Position numbers and translations under genes: made by a program
The notes under the pieces: model-generated
The model's input: only the letters and a program-made list of their open reading frames with translations
Database searches by the model: none
Told to the model about the DNA's origin: nothing
Shown here: positions 26,801 through 34,178 of the stretch, piece after piece
Layout of the letters: every line of letters starts with the position of its first letter
Position numbering within the stretch: the first letter of the stretch is position 1
Origin: Planctomycetota bacterium
GTDB taxonomy: Bacteria > Planctomycetota > UBA8108 > UBA1146
Direction of reading: 5' to 3'
DNA length: 44,156 bases
Assembly: GCA_013911165.1 (NCBI GenBank)
Contig: JACETR010000016.1
Location: forward strand, 1 to 44,156

Positions 26801-28355
26801 CATTCAGGGGGAAAGATGGGCAAGGGTCTTCATCGGCGCAAAGTCCGTCCTGGTCACCGTCATTCAGGGGGTCGATGGGGCAAGGGTCCTGGTCGGAGCA
26901 GAGTCCATCGCCGTCGATGTCATTCTGGAAATCGAGAGGACAGTCATCGCAGCCATCGGGAATTCCGTCGCCGTCTGCATCGAGCGCATCACTGAAACCA
27001 TTGCAGATATCATCCGGATCGCAGACCCCGTCATTGTCGATGTCACCTGTGAGAGCACAGCCACCGCTGGAGCTGGTGAAGATGACCTCAAGATGTCCGG
27101 TTCCAAGTTCGCCATTCCAGCCGCCGAGACGAATCAGGTAGCGAGTCATTCCCGAAACGGGGTATTGGATTTCAGCCGTAAAGTTGTCGCAGTTCGCAGC
27201 GGAATCTCCGTTGCAGTCAACCTGAATCAGGTTATTACACTCACCGGTATAAAGAACCATTTCGGTATCATAGGTCGTCAGGCCGCAGGTGGTGAAGATG
27301 GCAATTCCGTGGCTGGGGGGTGTGTAGCTGAACCAAATGTCGTTACGCAAGGTATCAAGGCCAGATTGTGCGCACATCGTTGGATCAACGGGATAGGTCG
27401 AAGTGAAACTGCTGGTCGCAGCAGTATTGTCTACCGGAGTCAGACCAAGGCCGACGACGGTTGCGCCCCAACATTCGTCATAGGTTCCGTCCCAGCAAGG
27501 AGTGCTCTGGTTAGCCAGATTGTGGGGATCGAGAGGGCATACGTCGCAAGCGTCGGGGAACCCGTCCTCATCACTGTCCACACGGTCGTCTCCCTGGGGG
27601 CAGATGTCAGCGTAATCACAAATCTGGTCTCCATCGCTGTCGACGCTTCCCAGGGGATCCAGGGGGCAGCCGTCGCAGGGATCAAAGACTCCGTCATTAT
27701 CTGAGTCCCCTTCGCATGCGTCGAGGAGACCATTTTGATCACAGTCGTTGCCGGTCAGTTGACATTCGTCCGGAACTTCATCGCCATTGCAATCGGTGCT
27801 TGCACCGGATGCGATATCTGAATCGTCAGGGACGCCATTATTGTTGCAGTCCGGACCCGAGGTCGGGGGCGTGATAGAGCCGCTCTGGTTGAAAAAGTTT
27901 CTGGGGCTATTGGTCGATTGAGCTCCATTGCGATTGATGGAGTTGATGCCATCCGTTGGCAGGGCGGAGTACGTAACCTCGTCACCAGATCCTGAGAAAA
28001 CGAGTGTAGATCCAAAAATCCGCAAGAAGTTATCTGGGATAATGTAATCGGGAGTCGGTGCGCCCGGAAGAGCTGCGAAGGCTGAAGTCGCAATCAAAAC
28101 ACTTCTACCTTGGGTGTTGATATTGGTCGGCAGATTGTTTGGGAAATTGAAGGAAGAGATGGAAGTGCTCAAAGTGGTTGATCCGAGCATGTGACCCTGA
28201 TCGTCACCGTCATCTCTCAGTTCAACAAACTGGATGGTTCCATCGGCGTTCGAATAGATCTCATTGATCAACCACTTGTGGTTCTCGGCCAGAAGCGTGG
28301 AGCTGGTCTGAAAAAGGAATACGAATGCTGCAAAAAATTGTATGTAATATTTCAT
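23802..28355 (-). CDS. Giant secreted Asp/Cys-rich calcium-type repeat protein with lamin-tail-like start and dockerin-like tail
   Basis: 1517 residues. A signal peptide ends near LLAEN (about residue 25), with AAAGG just before the ATG. A lamin-tail-like domain follows (about 28-165: WLINEIYSNADGTIQFVELR), then a domain with FTSTYPVDPTMCAQSG ... IWFSYTPP. The bulk is thrombospondin-type-3-like repeats of the D-x-D-x-D-G-x-x-D type. These include ten copies of a Cys-rich unit (C-x-D-x-D-x-D-G-C-D-D-C, then S-G-x-x-x-P-x-x-D-G-x-D) alternating with LGDSDDDNDGVDD segments. The tail (FIRGDSNSDGQVDVTDG ... LADPMFLF) is dockerin-like. It is very acidic and probably binds calcium and stiffens outside the cell. 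No enzyme domain is seen. Confidence 0.9.
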   Translation of the reverse strand: MKYYIQFFAAFVFLFQTSSTLLAENHKWLINEIYSNADGTIQFVELRDDGDDQGHMLGSTTLSTSISSFNFPNNLPTNINTQGRSVLIATSAFAALPGAPTPDYIIPDNFLRIFGSTLVFSGSGDEVTYSALPTDGINSINRNGAQSTNSPRNFFNQSGSITPPTSGPDCNNNGVPDDSDIASGASTDCNGDEVPDECQLTGNDCDQNGLLDACEGDSDNDGVFDPCDGCPLDPLGSVDSDGDQICDYADICPQGDDRVDSDEDGFPDACDVCPLDPHNLANQSTPCWDGTYDECWGATVVGLGLTPVDNTAATSSFTSTYPVDPTMCAQSGLDTLRNDIWFSYTPPSHGIAIFTTCGLTTYDTEMVLYTGECNNLIQVDCNGDSAANCDNFTAEIQYPVSGMTRYLIRLGGWNGELGTGHLEVIFTSSSGGCALTGDIDNDGVCDPDDICNGFSDALDADGDGIPDGCDDCPLDFQNDIDGDGLCSDQDPCPIDPLNDGDQDGLCADEDPCPSFPLNDGPDFDADGLCDEADPDDDNDGVSDAEDLDPLNPLSCRDVDLDGCDDCANGTDDPLNDGVDTDADGVCNLQDEDDDNDGIADLEDSHPLDPFLCGDVDMDGCDDCTTGVSDTTSDGTDTDGDGICDLADPDLDGDGIENICDLDQTPGQDCNGDLILDDCQLEANDCDGNLIPDDCQTDTDGDNNPDVCDLDDDGDGVEDTADSSPLDPLQCRDTDGDGCDDCTSGTDNPAADGADNDADGLCDLGDSDDDNDGVDDTADSAPLDSSLCRDADADGCDDCSSGFDNPANDGLDTDGDGTCDLGDSDDDNDGIPDSEDIDSTDPFVCGDSDADGCDDCTSGTFNPQTDGSDTDGDGVCDAADPDLDGDGIPNECDLDQTGGLDCNADLLDDNCQLEGNDCNGDGIPDECTLASDDCNGDLILDSCQLDTDSDGTIDSCDNDDDGDGLEDTLDSHPLDPFQCQDSDMDGCDDCSSGSLNPALDGDDFDNDGLCNLGDSDDDNDGVEDQDDLSPLNPFSCRDTDGDGCDDCTSGTDSPSADGTDFDGDGFCDSGDSDDDNDGVTDTLDSSPFDPFTCRDIDADGCDDCSSGTDNPAADGTDSDGDGLCDLGDSDLDGDGIDNDCDTDLTGGADCQSDNIDDNCQLQANDCNNDSIPDDCQLDTDLDGTIDDCDLDDDGDGVNDSEDSSSLDPFVCRDADADGCDDCSSGTDNPASDGADLDGDGLCDLGDPDDDNDGVIDSEDEFPNDNTLCRDVDADGCDDCSSGFDNPANDGQDSDGDGSCDLSDEDIDGDGVLNSCDPDHSAGSDCNSNGVLDVCDINTGSSEDCDLDGVPDSCQISSSAAADCDNDGQLDSCEILDGLDDDCDGDGVLDSCALSQGSPDCDLNGIPDSCDIANGALDTNSNQIPDTCEGTFFIRGDSNSDGQVDVTDGIVIIYTVFGMMAPPCGMAMDVNADNLLNLADPMFLFQAIFSGETQISAPYPNCGPDLNSLLPCSVTTNCP
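24440..26760 (-). repeat. Array of about ten Cys/Asp-rich coding repeats
   Basis: Within the 1517-aa gene, ten degenerate copies encode C-x-D-x-D-x-D-G-C-D-D-C followed by an Asp-rich linker. Units are imperfect and of unequal spacing, so this is a protein-level repeat rather than a DNA satellite. The boundaries are approximate. The biased composition creates many long false open frames on the opposite strand. Confidence 0.8.
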
Positions 28356-28686
28356 ATCATACCTTTATGTGGGTTTATTCTTCTCGCTGAGATAGTAGGG
28401 CGAAATGCCCATTTTGCCTTACTTGAATTTTCCAGGAGCCAAGACTCTCAGGGCGTCAATTAATCCATATCGGCTTAATGTCATGTCCTGAAGGGGTATT
28501 GGTCCAGTAACAAATATACCGCTATTAATGATCCCCGACTCACTCGGCGAGACAAGGGGCGAAACGGTTAATTTAGATATTGGAAAAGTGGGTGTGGAAA
28601 GTCATTTTAGTGCACATAATCAGGGTGTCGATTGTCAGGTGAGTCACAAATGGGAAACAGGGTAGATGTAACTTCAAACCTGCGTG
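28356..28686. other. Intergenic region upstream of the 1517-aa gene
   Basis: 331 bp lying between two minus-strand genes. It is more AT-rich than its flanks. I see no gene and no confident promoter. A small inverted repeat GGGC-GAAAT-GCCC sits near 28400. Confidence 0.35.
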
Positions 28687-30450
28687 TCAGGGTTTCTGTC
28701 CACGACCTTTATCGAGTACCTGATAGCCTTTGTTGATAGGGAAAATTTCCTTGGATCCATCAGTCCATTTGACCTCAACGGATTGCGGTTCTTTTTCACC
28801 CGTCAATGGGATTGTCACTGTTGAAAATCCAGTGGATTGAAAGGAGCTGTTTCTCAGTACCGGGTACTCGACCGGGTTTGCTGTATCCAATATACGGATT
28901 GTTGAACCGATGGCGTGAAGGTTTGTATCTTTTTGGCGAAGTTGAACCGTTGCGCTGAAAATTCCATTACCTGCATTGGGATTACTGTTGTTTCGGTAAA
29001 TGTGTGGAGTTCCATTCAGGGAAGAGCTGATTGCATCCACGTCTCCATCCCGGTCTAGGTCAGCGAGAATCAGGCATCTCCCCACATGCCGGGTTTGGTT
29101 TTCGATCTGTTGACTCATCTCCGTGAAGAGGAGGTTTCCTTCTTTGGTCCTGCGTCCCAGCAGCAACTGATCCATTTGGGGGTACCCGGGGGAGACTTCC
29201 GCCAGATCAGCCTGAGGGTACACGTGTCCATTGCAGATAAAGAGATCGGGGGTTCCATTCAGGTCAAAGTCTGCAATCCCCACGCCCCAACCCAGTGAGG
29301 ACCTCGTTAATGCAGAAAGACCGCTTCTGGAGGCAGTATCCTGAAATGTGCCATCTCCCTGGTTCTGATAGAGGTTGACGCTTTCTCTTTCAAAATTGGT
29401 GACTGCGAGGTCGAGTCCGCCCGTCGAATCCAGGCCGGCGACAGCGATTCCCATTCCGGCCTGTTCCTGTCCGTCCTGATCGACACCGAGTCCAGAAAGC
29501 AAGCCGTCTTCAAGCCAGTTTCCGTCGGGTTGTCGAGACCAGAGGTGATTGGGGCATGAATCGTTGGCCACGAAAATCTCAGGGTGTGGATCTCCGTAGA
29601 GGTCGATGATGGTGACTGCGAGACCATATCCGGGAGTAGAGTTTTCAAAGCCCCAGTCAGCGGTGCGATCGACAAATTTCCAATCTCCCAGATTCTCGAA
29701 TACCAGATCACGGGAGGCCGGTAACCCTCTGGGTCCGCAAAGAACGGGTTGGTTTTCCCACAGGCATGACCATTCGTTTCCATTTTCGGGAGGGGAGTCG
29801 AATGGGAAATCCAGATAGCGGCAGATAAACAGATCGAGATCCCCGTCCAGATCGAGGTCCCCAAATGAGGCGCTGGTGCACCAGGAATTCGTGACGATTC
29901 CAGAATCGTGGACAGGGACAAATTGTCCATTGTCATTTCTGAGCAACAACGATCCTTCGATTCCGGTCAGCAATAGATCATCGTCACCGTCGCCGTCCAG
30001 ATCTGTGGCAGCACATCCGGAAGTCCACTTCAGAGCCGGAATACCTGCGCTGTCTGCGATGGGATCCAATTTCAGTTGATCATCGATGCGATAGAGCAAA
30101 GGGGAGAAACCCGGCTCATCCTGATTCCAGCGCTCAAGGTTGGATCCGCAGGTCAGCAATAGAGCCGTATCCCCAGCACCAGTCAGGTCCAGAAGAGCCA
30201 TACCCGTGGACTTGACGTCCACGATCCATTGCGGGGGATCTGAGCCATTCAGTTGCTGGATGACGTTTTTTGTGGAAGGGGCCAATTGAGTAAACAAAAA
30301 GGGTGAGGTTGTTGGGGCGTTGGGAGTTCGTGTACAGCCGCTCGTCGCCAGAAGAATCAGGGTGAAGAGGGTCGTGAACAGGCAAAGACAGGGGGTCGAC
30401 AGGAGCCTTCGGCTCGGTCGATTCGTGAGTTGGGTAAGTTGCAGAGTCAT
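28687..30450 (-). CDS. ASPIC/UnbV and FG-GAP (VCBS) repeat lipoprotein
   Basis: 587 residues. The signal region ends in the lipobox LLATSGC (Cys about 39), so it is a predicted lipoprotein. Several FG-GAP/VCBS units have the calcium-type D-x-D-x-D-G-x-x-D-L signature: TDLDGDGDDDLLLTG, GDLDLDGDLDLFICRYLDF, LADLDRDGDVDAISSSLNG. The last about 90 residues (RQKDTNLHAIGSTIRI ... VEVKWTDGSKEIFPI) match the ASPIC/UnbV domain that ends CRTAC1-like proteins. The predicted fold is an integrin-like propeller on the cell surface. Binding is likely but the ligand is unknown. It is divergent from the cytochrome c peroxidase gene, with 256 bp between. Confidence 0.9.
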   Translation of the reverse strand: MTLQLTQLTNRPSRRLLSTPCLCLFTTLFTLILLATSGCTRTPNAPTTSPFLFTQLAPSTKNVIQQLNGSDPPQWIVDVKSTGMALLDLTGAGDTALLLTCGSNLERWNQDEPGFSPLLYRIDDQLKLDPIADSAGIPALKWTSGCAATDLDGDGDDDLLLTGIEGSLLLRNDNGQFVPVHDSGIVTNSWCTSASFGDLDLDGDLDLFICRYLDFPFDSPPENGNEWSCLWENQPVLCGPRGLPASRDLVFENLGDWKFVDRTADWGFENSTPGYGLAVTIIDLYGDPHPEIFVANDSCPNHLWSRQPDGNWLEDGLLSGLGVDQDGQEQAGMGIAVAGLDSTGGLDLAVTNFERESVNLYQNQGDGTFQDTASRSGLSALTRSSLGWGVGIADFDLNGTPDLFICNGHVYPQADLAEVSPGYPQMDQLLLGRRTKEGNLLFTEMSQQIENQTRHVGRCLILADLDRDGDVDAISSSLNGTPHIYRNNSNPNAGNGIFSATVQLRQKDTNLHAIGSTIRILDTANPVEYPVLRNSSFQSTGFSTVTIPLTGEKEPQSVEVKWTDGSKEIFPINKGYQVLDKGRGQKP

Positions 30451-30706
30451 AGGATTTCCCCCATGGGAAACAGGATAACGGAAATGAGACTGCGCTGGGG
30501 ACCTCGTTGTCCATTCCGTTAAAATTTCGATCGACTTGTGAGATGCGGGAGGCCGGTTGCTGAAACTGTCAGGATAAGGTGGAAACCCGGAATTATCTGC
30601 GGGGTTTCATGAACCAGAGGGCTCTCAATGGGGGAATTTTCTTTTGAGGCCTCGTCAGATCCCTTCAGACCTCCTAGGATAGATTTACCCGAAAAGGAGC
30701 TGTTCC

Positions 30707-32272
30707 ATGCGATCAAATCTGATCGAGAGTCGACAAAAGGTGACCCAATGGGTGCGATTGGGCGTCGTCCTGCTGGCAAGTTTTGGATTAGGCAGTGCAG
30801 TCATCGCTCAGGGACCGCCACCTCCACCACCGCCTGGAGGTATCCCGCCGCTGCCCCCCGTTCCCCAGCCTTCACAAAATCCCGGGACGCCGGAAAAAGA
30901 GTTGTTGGGAAAATTTCTTTTTTGGGAAACCCAACTCTCAACAGACAGTGCCGTTTCTTGCGGTACTTGCCATTTCCCTGAGGCGGGTGGAAGTGATCCA
31001 CGGACTCTGGCAGAGGTCACCCGACATCCGGGTGCGGACGGTGTCTTTGGTAACGCCGATGACGTCATGGGTTCCATCGGAATCCAGCACCAGGATTGTT
31101 CTGGCGAAATTTTGGGAGGGGGCATTTTTGGAACCGAGCGTCAGGTGACTTCGCGAAAGTCTCAATCGACCGTCGGTGCCATGTATTCCCCAACGCTCTT
31201 TTGGGATGGGCGTTCTGGGCCCCAATTCATCAACCCGGAGACGGGAACCGTCAGTATTCCCGGAAATTCGACACCTGCTGGAGGGGCTCTGGAGGCTCAG
31301 GCCATTGAACCCTTGCTCTCAGAGGTGGAAATGGGTTGCGAGACTCGGACATGGAATGACATCCGTGCACGTTTGATTGGTGCGGTTCCCTTGCAATACG
31401 CCACCAACCTGCCGCAACCGATGGTCTCAGCGTTGTCACAGTTTCCCGACTATCCGTCCCTTTTTCAGATGGCATTTGGAAACAGTGAGATTACTGCCGA
31501 GAGAATAGCATTTGCCATCGCAGCTTATGAAAGAACGCTTCTGCCAAACCAGACCCCCCTCGACCAGTTCATCAATGGCAATCCCAACGCTTTGACTCCG
31601 GATCAGCAGCAGGGGATGAACGTCTTTCTCAATAACTGTCTTCCATGTCATGGGGGACCTTTTCTGAGTGACAATGTGTTTCACGATATCGGTGTCAGAC
31701 CTGAAAATGAGGATACAGGGCGTTTTCAGGTCACCGGGAATGAGATCGACAGGGGAAGGTTCAAGACTCCGCCTCTTCGAAACGTCGCTCTCCGGGCTCC
31801 CTTCTTCCATAACGGAGGCAAAGAGACACTATTGGAGGTCGTCAATTTCTACAATGCGGGTGGAGATTTCCAGAATCCCGAGCAGGGGCCGGGTACACCA
31901 CCATTGAATCTTCCCTTGGGTGCCAGGCTGGATCTGGTGGAGTTCCTTGAGGCGCTCACTGACCCGAGGGTTGAAGCGGCATTGCCTCCCTTCGATCACC
32001 CGTCGATGCCCAAGTTCTTTCGCAGGGGAGACGTCAACCGGGATGGCAGTGTGGATATCAGCGATGCCATTACAGGATTGCAGCACCTTTTCGATAACCT
32101 TCCGATTACCTGTGAGGATGCTGCCGATACCAACGACGATGGTCAGTTGAATATTGCTGACGCTGTCCGCCTGCTTGCACGATTGTTCAATGGAGCAGAA
32201 CCACTTCCAGCTCCCTCTGAGCTCTCTGAGGGCCCAGATTTGACGATCGATTTATTGGAATGTCTCGACTAG
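30707..32272 (+). CDS. Secreted di-haem cytochrome c peroxidase-like protein with dockerin-like tail
   Basis: 521 residues. A signal peptide ends near VIAQ (about 35) and is followed by a seven-residue proline run. Two c-type haem sites are present: CGTCH (85-89) and CLPCH (311-315). The layout is that of the CCP/MauG family, with LGKFLFWETQLS before the first haem and GPFLSDNVFHDIGV after the second. By family knowledge it reduces peroxide or oxidises a partner protein in the periplasm or outside the cell. The C-terminus (from about 437: FFRRGDVNRDGSVDISDAI ... DTNDDGQLNIADAVRLLARLF) is a dockerin-like pair, an unusual fusion for this family. AAGGAG stands about seven bases before the ATG. 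A strong terminator follows. Confidence 0.92.
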   Translation: MRSNLIESRQKVTQWVRLGVVLLASFGLGSAVIAQGPPPPPPPGGIPPLPPVPQPSQNPGTPEKELLGKFLFWETQLSTDSAVSCGTCHFPEAGGSDPRTLAEVTRHPGADGVFGNADDVMGSIGIQHQDCSGEILGGGIFGTERQVTSRKSQSTVGAMYSPTLFWDGRSGPQFINPETGTVSIPGNSTPAGGALEAQAIEPLLSEVEMGCETRTWNDIRARLIGAVPLQYATNLPQPMVSALSQFPDYPSLFQMAFGNSEITAERIAFAIAAYERTLLPNQTPLDQFINGNPNALTPDQQQGMNVFLNNCLPCHGGPFLSDNVFHDIGVRPENEDTGRFQVTGNEIDRGRFKTPPLRNVALRAPFFHNGGKETLLEVVNFYNAGGDFQNPEQGPGTPPLNLPLGARLDLVEFLEALTDPRVEAALPPFDHPSMPKFFRRGDVNRDGSVDISDAITGLQHLFDNLPITCEDAADTNDDGQLNIADAVRLLARLFNGAEPLPAPSELSEGPDLTIDLLECLD

Positions 32273-32290
32273 AGACGATCCAGTTCTCTG

Positions 32291-32331
32291 AAAAATGGGT
32301 GAAGAGCGAAGAGAGCTCTTCACCCATTTTT
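32291..32331 (+). terminator. Strong terminator after the cytochrome c peroxidase gene
   Basis: A perfect 17-bp inverted repeat, AAAAATGGGTGAAGAGC and GCTCTTCACCCATTTTT, with a 7-nt loop. The A and T ends make it usable on both strands. It starts 18 bp after the stop codon. Confidence 0.9.
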
Positions 32332-32332
32332 C

Positions 32333-32369
32333 ATCGATGAATGACATGATTTTCCTGTCATTCATTGAT
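32333..32369. promoter_or_regulatory. Second inverted repeat downstream of the terminator
   Basis: ATCGATGAATGACA (32333-32346) and TGTCATTCATTGAT (32356-32369) pair over 14 positions, one as a G-T wobble, around a 9-nt loop. It begins two bases after the terminator and about 110 bp before the next gene. It could be a second terminator stem, an mRNA 3'-end stabiliser or an operator for the next gene. Confidence 0.55.
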
Positions 32370-32477
32370 CAGGGAGAAATCCAAATGTTATCAAACAAGG
32401 CCCTGCTGTAGGATTTGGGGGTTATTCGAAGTTGAATCCGTCTCAGAGTGAAGAGTGGATTCCAGGAGTTTATATCC

Positions 32478-34139
32478 ATGTTTCGCTTTCTGATTCTCCT
32501 TGTGGTGATGCTCTGTCCATCAGTATCTGAGGCTCAAACTCCGAGCGCAGAGCTGAGGTTGAACAATTTGCAGGCGAGCCCCGGATTGCCTGTCGTTTCC
32601 AGAGTCTTTCTCAATCACACCCTGGATTGTGAAGCATTCTCATTTGGAGTGACCCACGATCCTTCACAGTTGACATTGATGAATCTGACCAGAGGCGATC
32701 ACCTTGAGGATGCCACACTGGGCGGAGTATCCCCGGACTATCTGATGATGGAAATGAACCCGACTGGAGGCGGAGGGTACATTGTGGGTTGCCTGTTTGA
32801 TTTGACCCCACCGATCACAGACCTCGTAGCCGGGGAAGACCGGGAACTGATTTTGGCAACCTATGCGGTCGATCCCGCAGCGACAGGATCTACTCAACTT
32901 GAATTTTCTGCTGCTCTTCACATTCCCCCTGTGGAGCTTTTGGTGGTCATGCAGGGACTGGAAATCACTCCAACAACGGTTTTCGGCACAATTGAGTTTA
33001 TTACCGACTGTAACCTGAACGGTGTTCCCGACGGTGACGACATTTCTGGCGGAAGCAGCGTCGATTGTGATGGGGATGGTGTTCCGGACGAGTGTGGATT
33101 TGATCCCGCACTTCCGGATTGCAATAACGATGGAATCCCAGACATCTGCGAATCAGACTGTAATGGTGATTTGGTCGCAGATCCTTGCCAGCCTTCACTG
33201 GACTGCGATGGCGATGGCGTGTTGGACTCCTGTGCGATCGCCGATGGCCTGAGTCAAGATTGTGATCTGGATGGTCTTCCTGACGAATGTGAAATCGCAC
33301 AGGCCCAGGCACAGGACTGTGATCTCGATGGGACCCCGGACGCATGTGCGATCGATTCCGGTGCGGTTCAGGATTGCGATATCAACGGCATCCCCGACAG
33401 TTGTCAAATTCTGGCAGGAGCTTCGGATTGTGACCTGAATGCCATCCTGGATATCTGTCAAATTGCCAATGGATCGGAGTCTGATTGCGATTCGGATGGA
33501 TTGATGGACAGTTGTGCGATCGATTTGGGAGTCGCATTTGACTGTGACATCGATGGTGTACTGGACGCGTGTGAAATTAATTCAGGAACCGCCAGTGATT
33601 GCGACATGGATGGTCTTCCTGATGATTGCGAGTTGACCTCAGGTGCAGCCACCGATTGCGATTTGAACGGTGTACTTGATGAATGTTCTATCGCAGTTGA
33701 TTCCTCTTTGGACTGCGATCTGGATGGGGCTCTGGATTCTTGTCAGATAGCAACCGGAGCGGCAGAGGATTGTAATCTCAATGGTGTTCTCGACAGTTGT
33801 GATCTCGGAAATGGGACCAGTACCGACGGCAATCTGAATGGTATTCCTGATGATTGTGAAAACGCCGATTTCATGCGGGGAGATTGCAATGCCAACGGTG
33901 CATTCAACATCGCCGATGCGATTGTGTCGTTGAATTACCTGTTTGGCCAGGCGACGGTCTCTTGCCTGGATGCCTGTGACGTCAACGATGATGAAGTGAT
34001 CAATATTGCTGATGCTGTATACAAGCTGGGTTCACTATTCAGTGGGGGGGCTATGCCCTTGGCACCTTTTCCACAATGTGGACAGGATCCCTCTGGTGCG
34101 GAGAATGGCTGCGACAGTTACGGAGCGACGTGCCCCTGA
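32478..34139 (+). CDS. Secreted cohesin-like / Asp-repeat protein with dockerin-like tail
   Basis: 553 residues from the ATG at 32478, with GGAG about nine bases upstream; a GTG at 32448 would add ten residues before the signal peptide. The signal peptide ends near VSEAQ. Residues about 22-170 look like a cohesin-type beta sandwich: ASPGLPVVSRVFLNHTLDCEAF, FGVTHDPSQLTLMNL, ILATYAVDP. About fifteen D-C-D-x-D/N-G-x-x-D-x-C units of about 19 residues follow, with Cys pairs and Asp loops. The C-terminal tail (FMRGDCNANGAFNIADAI ... NIADAVYKLGSLFSGG) is dockerin-like. Having both a cohesin-like and a dockerin-like module suggests a linking or self-assembling surface protein (inference). The cohesin call rests on pattern only. 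Confidence 0.83.
   Translation: MFRFLILLVVMLCPSVSEAQTPSAELRLNNLQASPGLPVVSRVFLNHTLDCEAFSFGVTHDPSQLTLMNLTRGDHLEDATLGGVSPDYLMMEMNPTGGGGYIVGCLFDLTPPITDLVAGEDRELILATYAVDPAATGSTQLEFSAALHIPPVELLVVMQGLEITPTTVFGTIEFITDCNLNGVPDGDDISGGSSVDCDGDGVPDECGFDPALPDCNNDGIPDICESDCNGDLVADPCQPSLDCDGDGVLDSCAIADGLSQDCDLDGLPDECEIAQAQAQDCDLDGTPDACAIDSGAVQDCDINGIPDSCQILAGASDCDLNAILDICQIANGSESDCDSDGLMDSCAIDLGVAFDCDIDGVLDACEINSGTASDCDMDGLPDDCELTSGAATDCDLNGVLDECSIAVDSSLDCDLDGALDSCQIATGAAEDCNLNGVLDSCDLGNGTSTDGNLNGIPDDCENADFMRGDCNANGAFNIADAIVSLNYLFGQATVSCLDACDVNDDEVINIADAVYKLGSLFSGGAMPLAPFPQCGQDPSGAENGCDSYGATCP
33258..33860 (+). repeat. About eleven 57-bp coding repeats
   Basis: Degenerate tandem units encode DCDLDGLPDECEIAQAQAQ-like stretches of about 19 residues, each with one Asp-rich loop and one Cys at each side. 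They form the rod between the cohesin-like and dockerin-like parts. Confidence 0.75.
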
Positions 34140-34178
34140 GGAGTGCTCCCCAAGGTTCTCGACAGAGGATCGTTTGGT

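Noticed and set aside
26541..27704. 387-codon plus-strand ORF
   Set aside because: It is antisense to the 1517-aa repeat protein and made of Val/Ile/Ser runs that mirror the GAT/GAC-rich repeats. It has no ribosome site.
33258..33860. Possible minisatellite or CRISPR
   Set aside because: The 57-bp period is a multiple of three and encodes D-C-D-x-D-G units within one reading frame.
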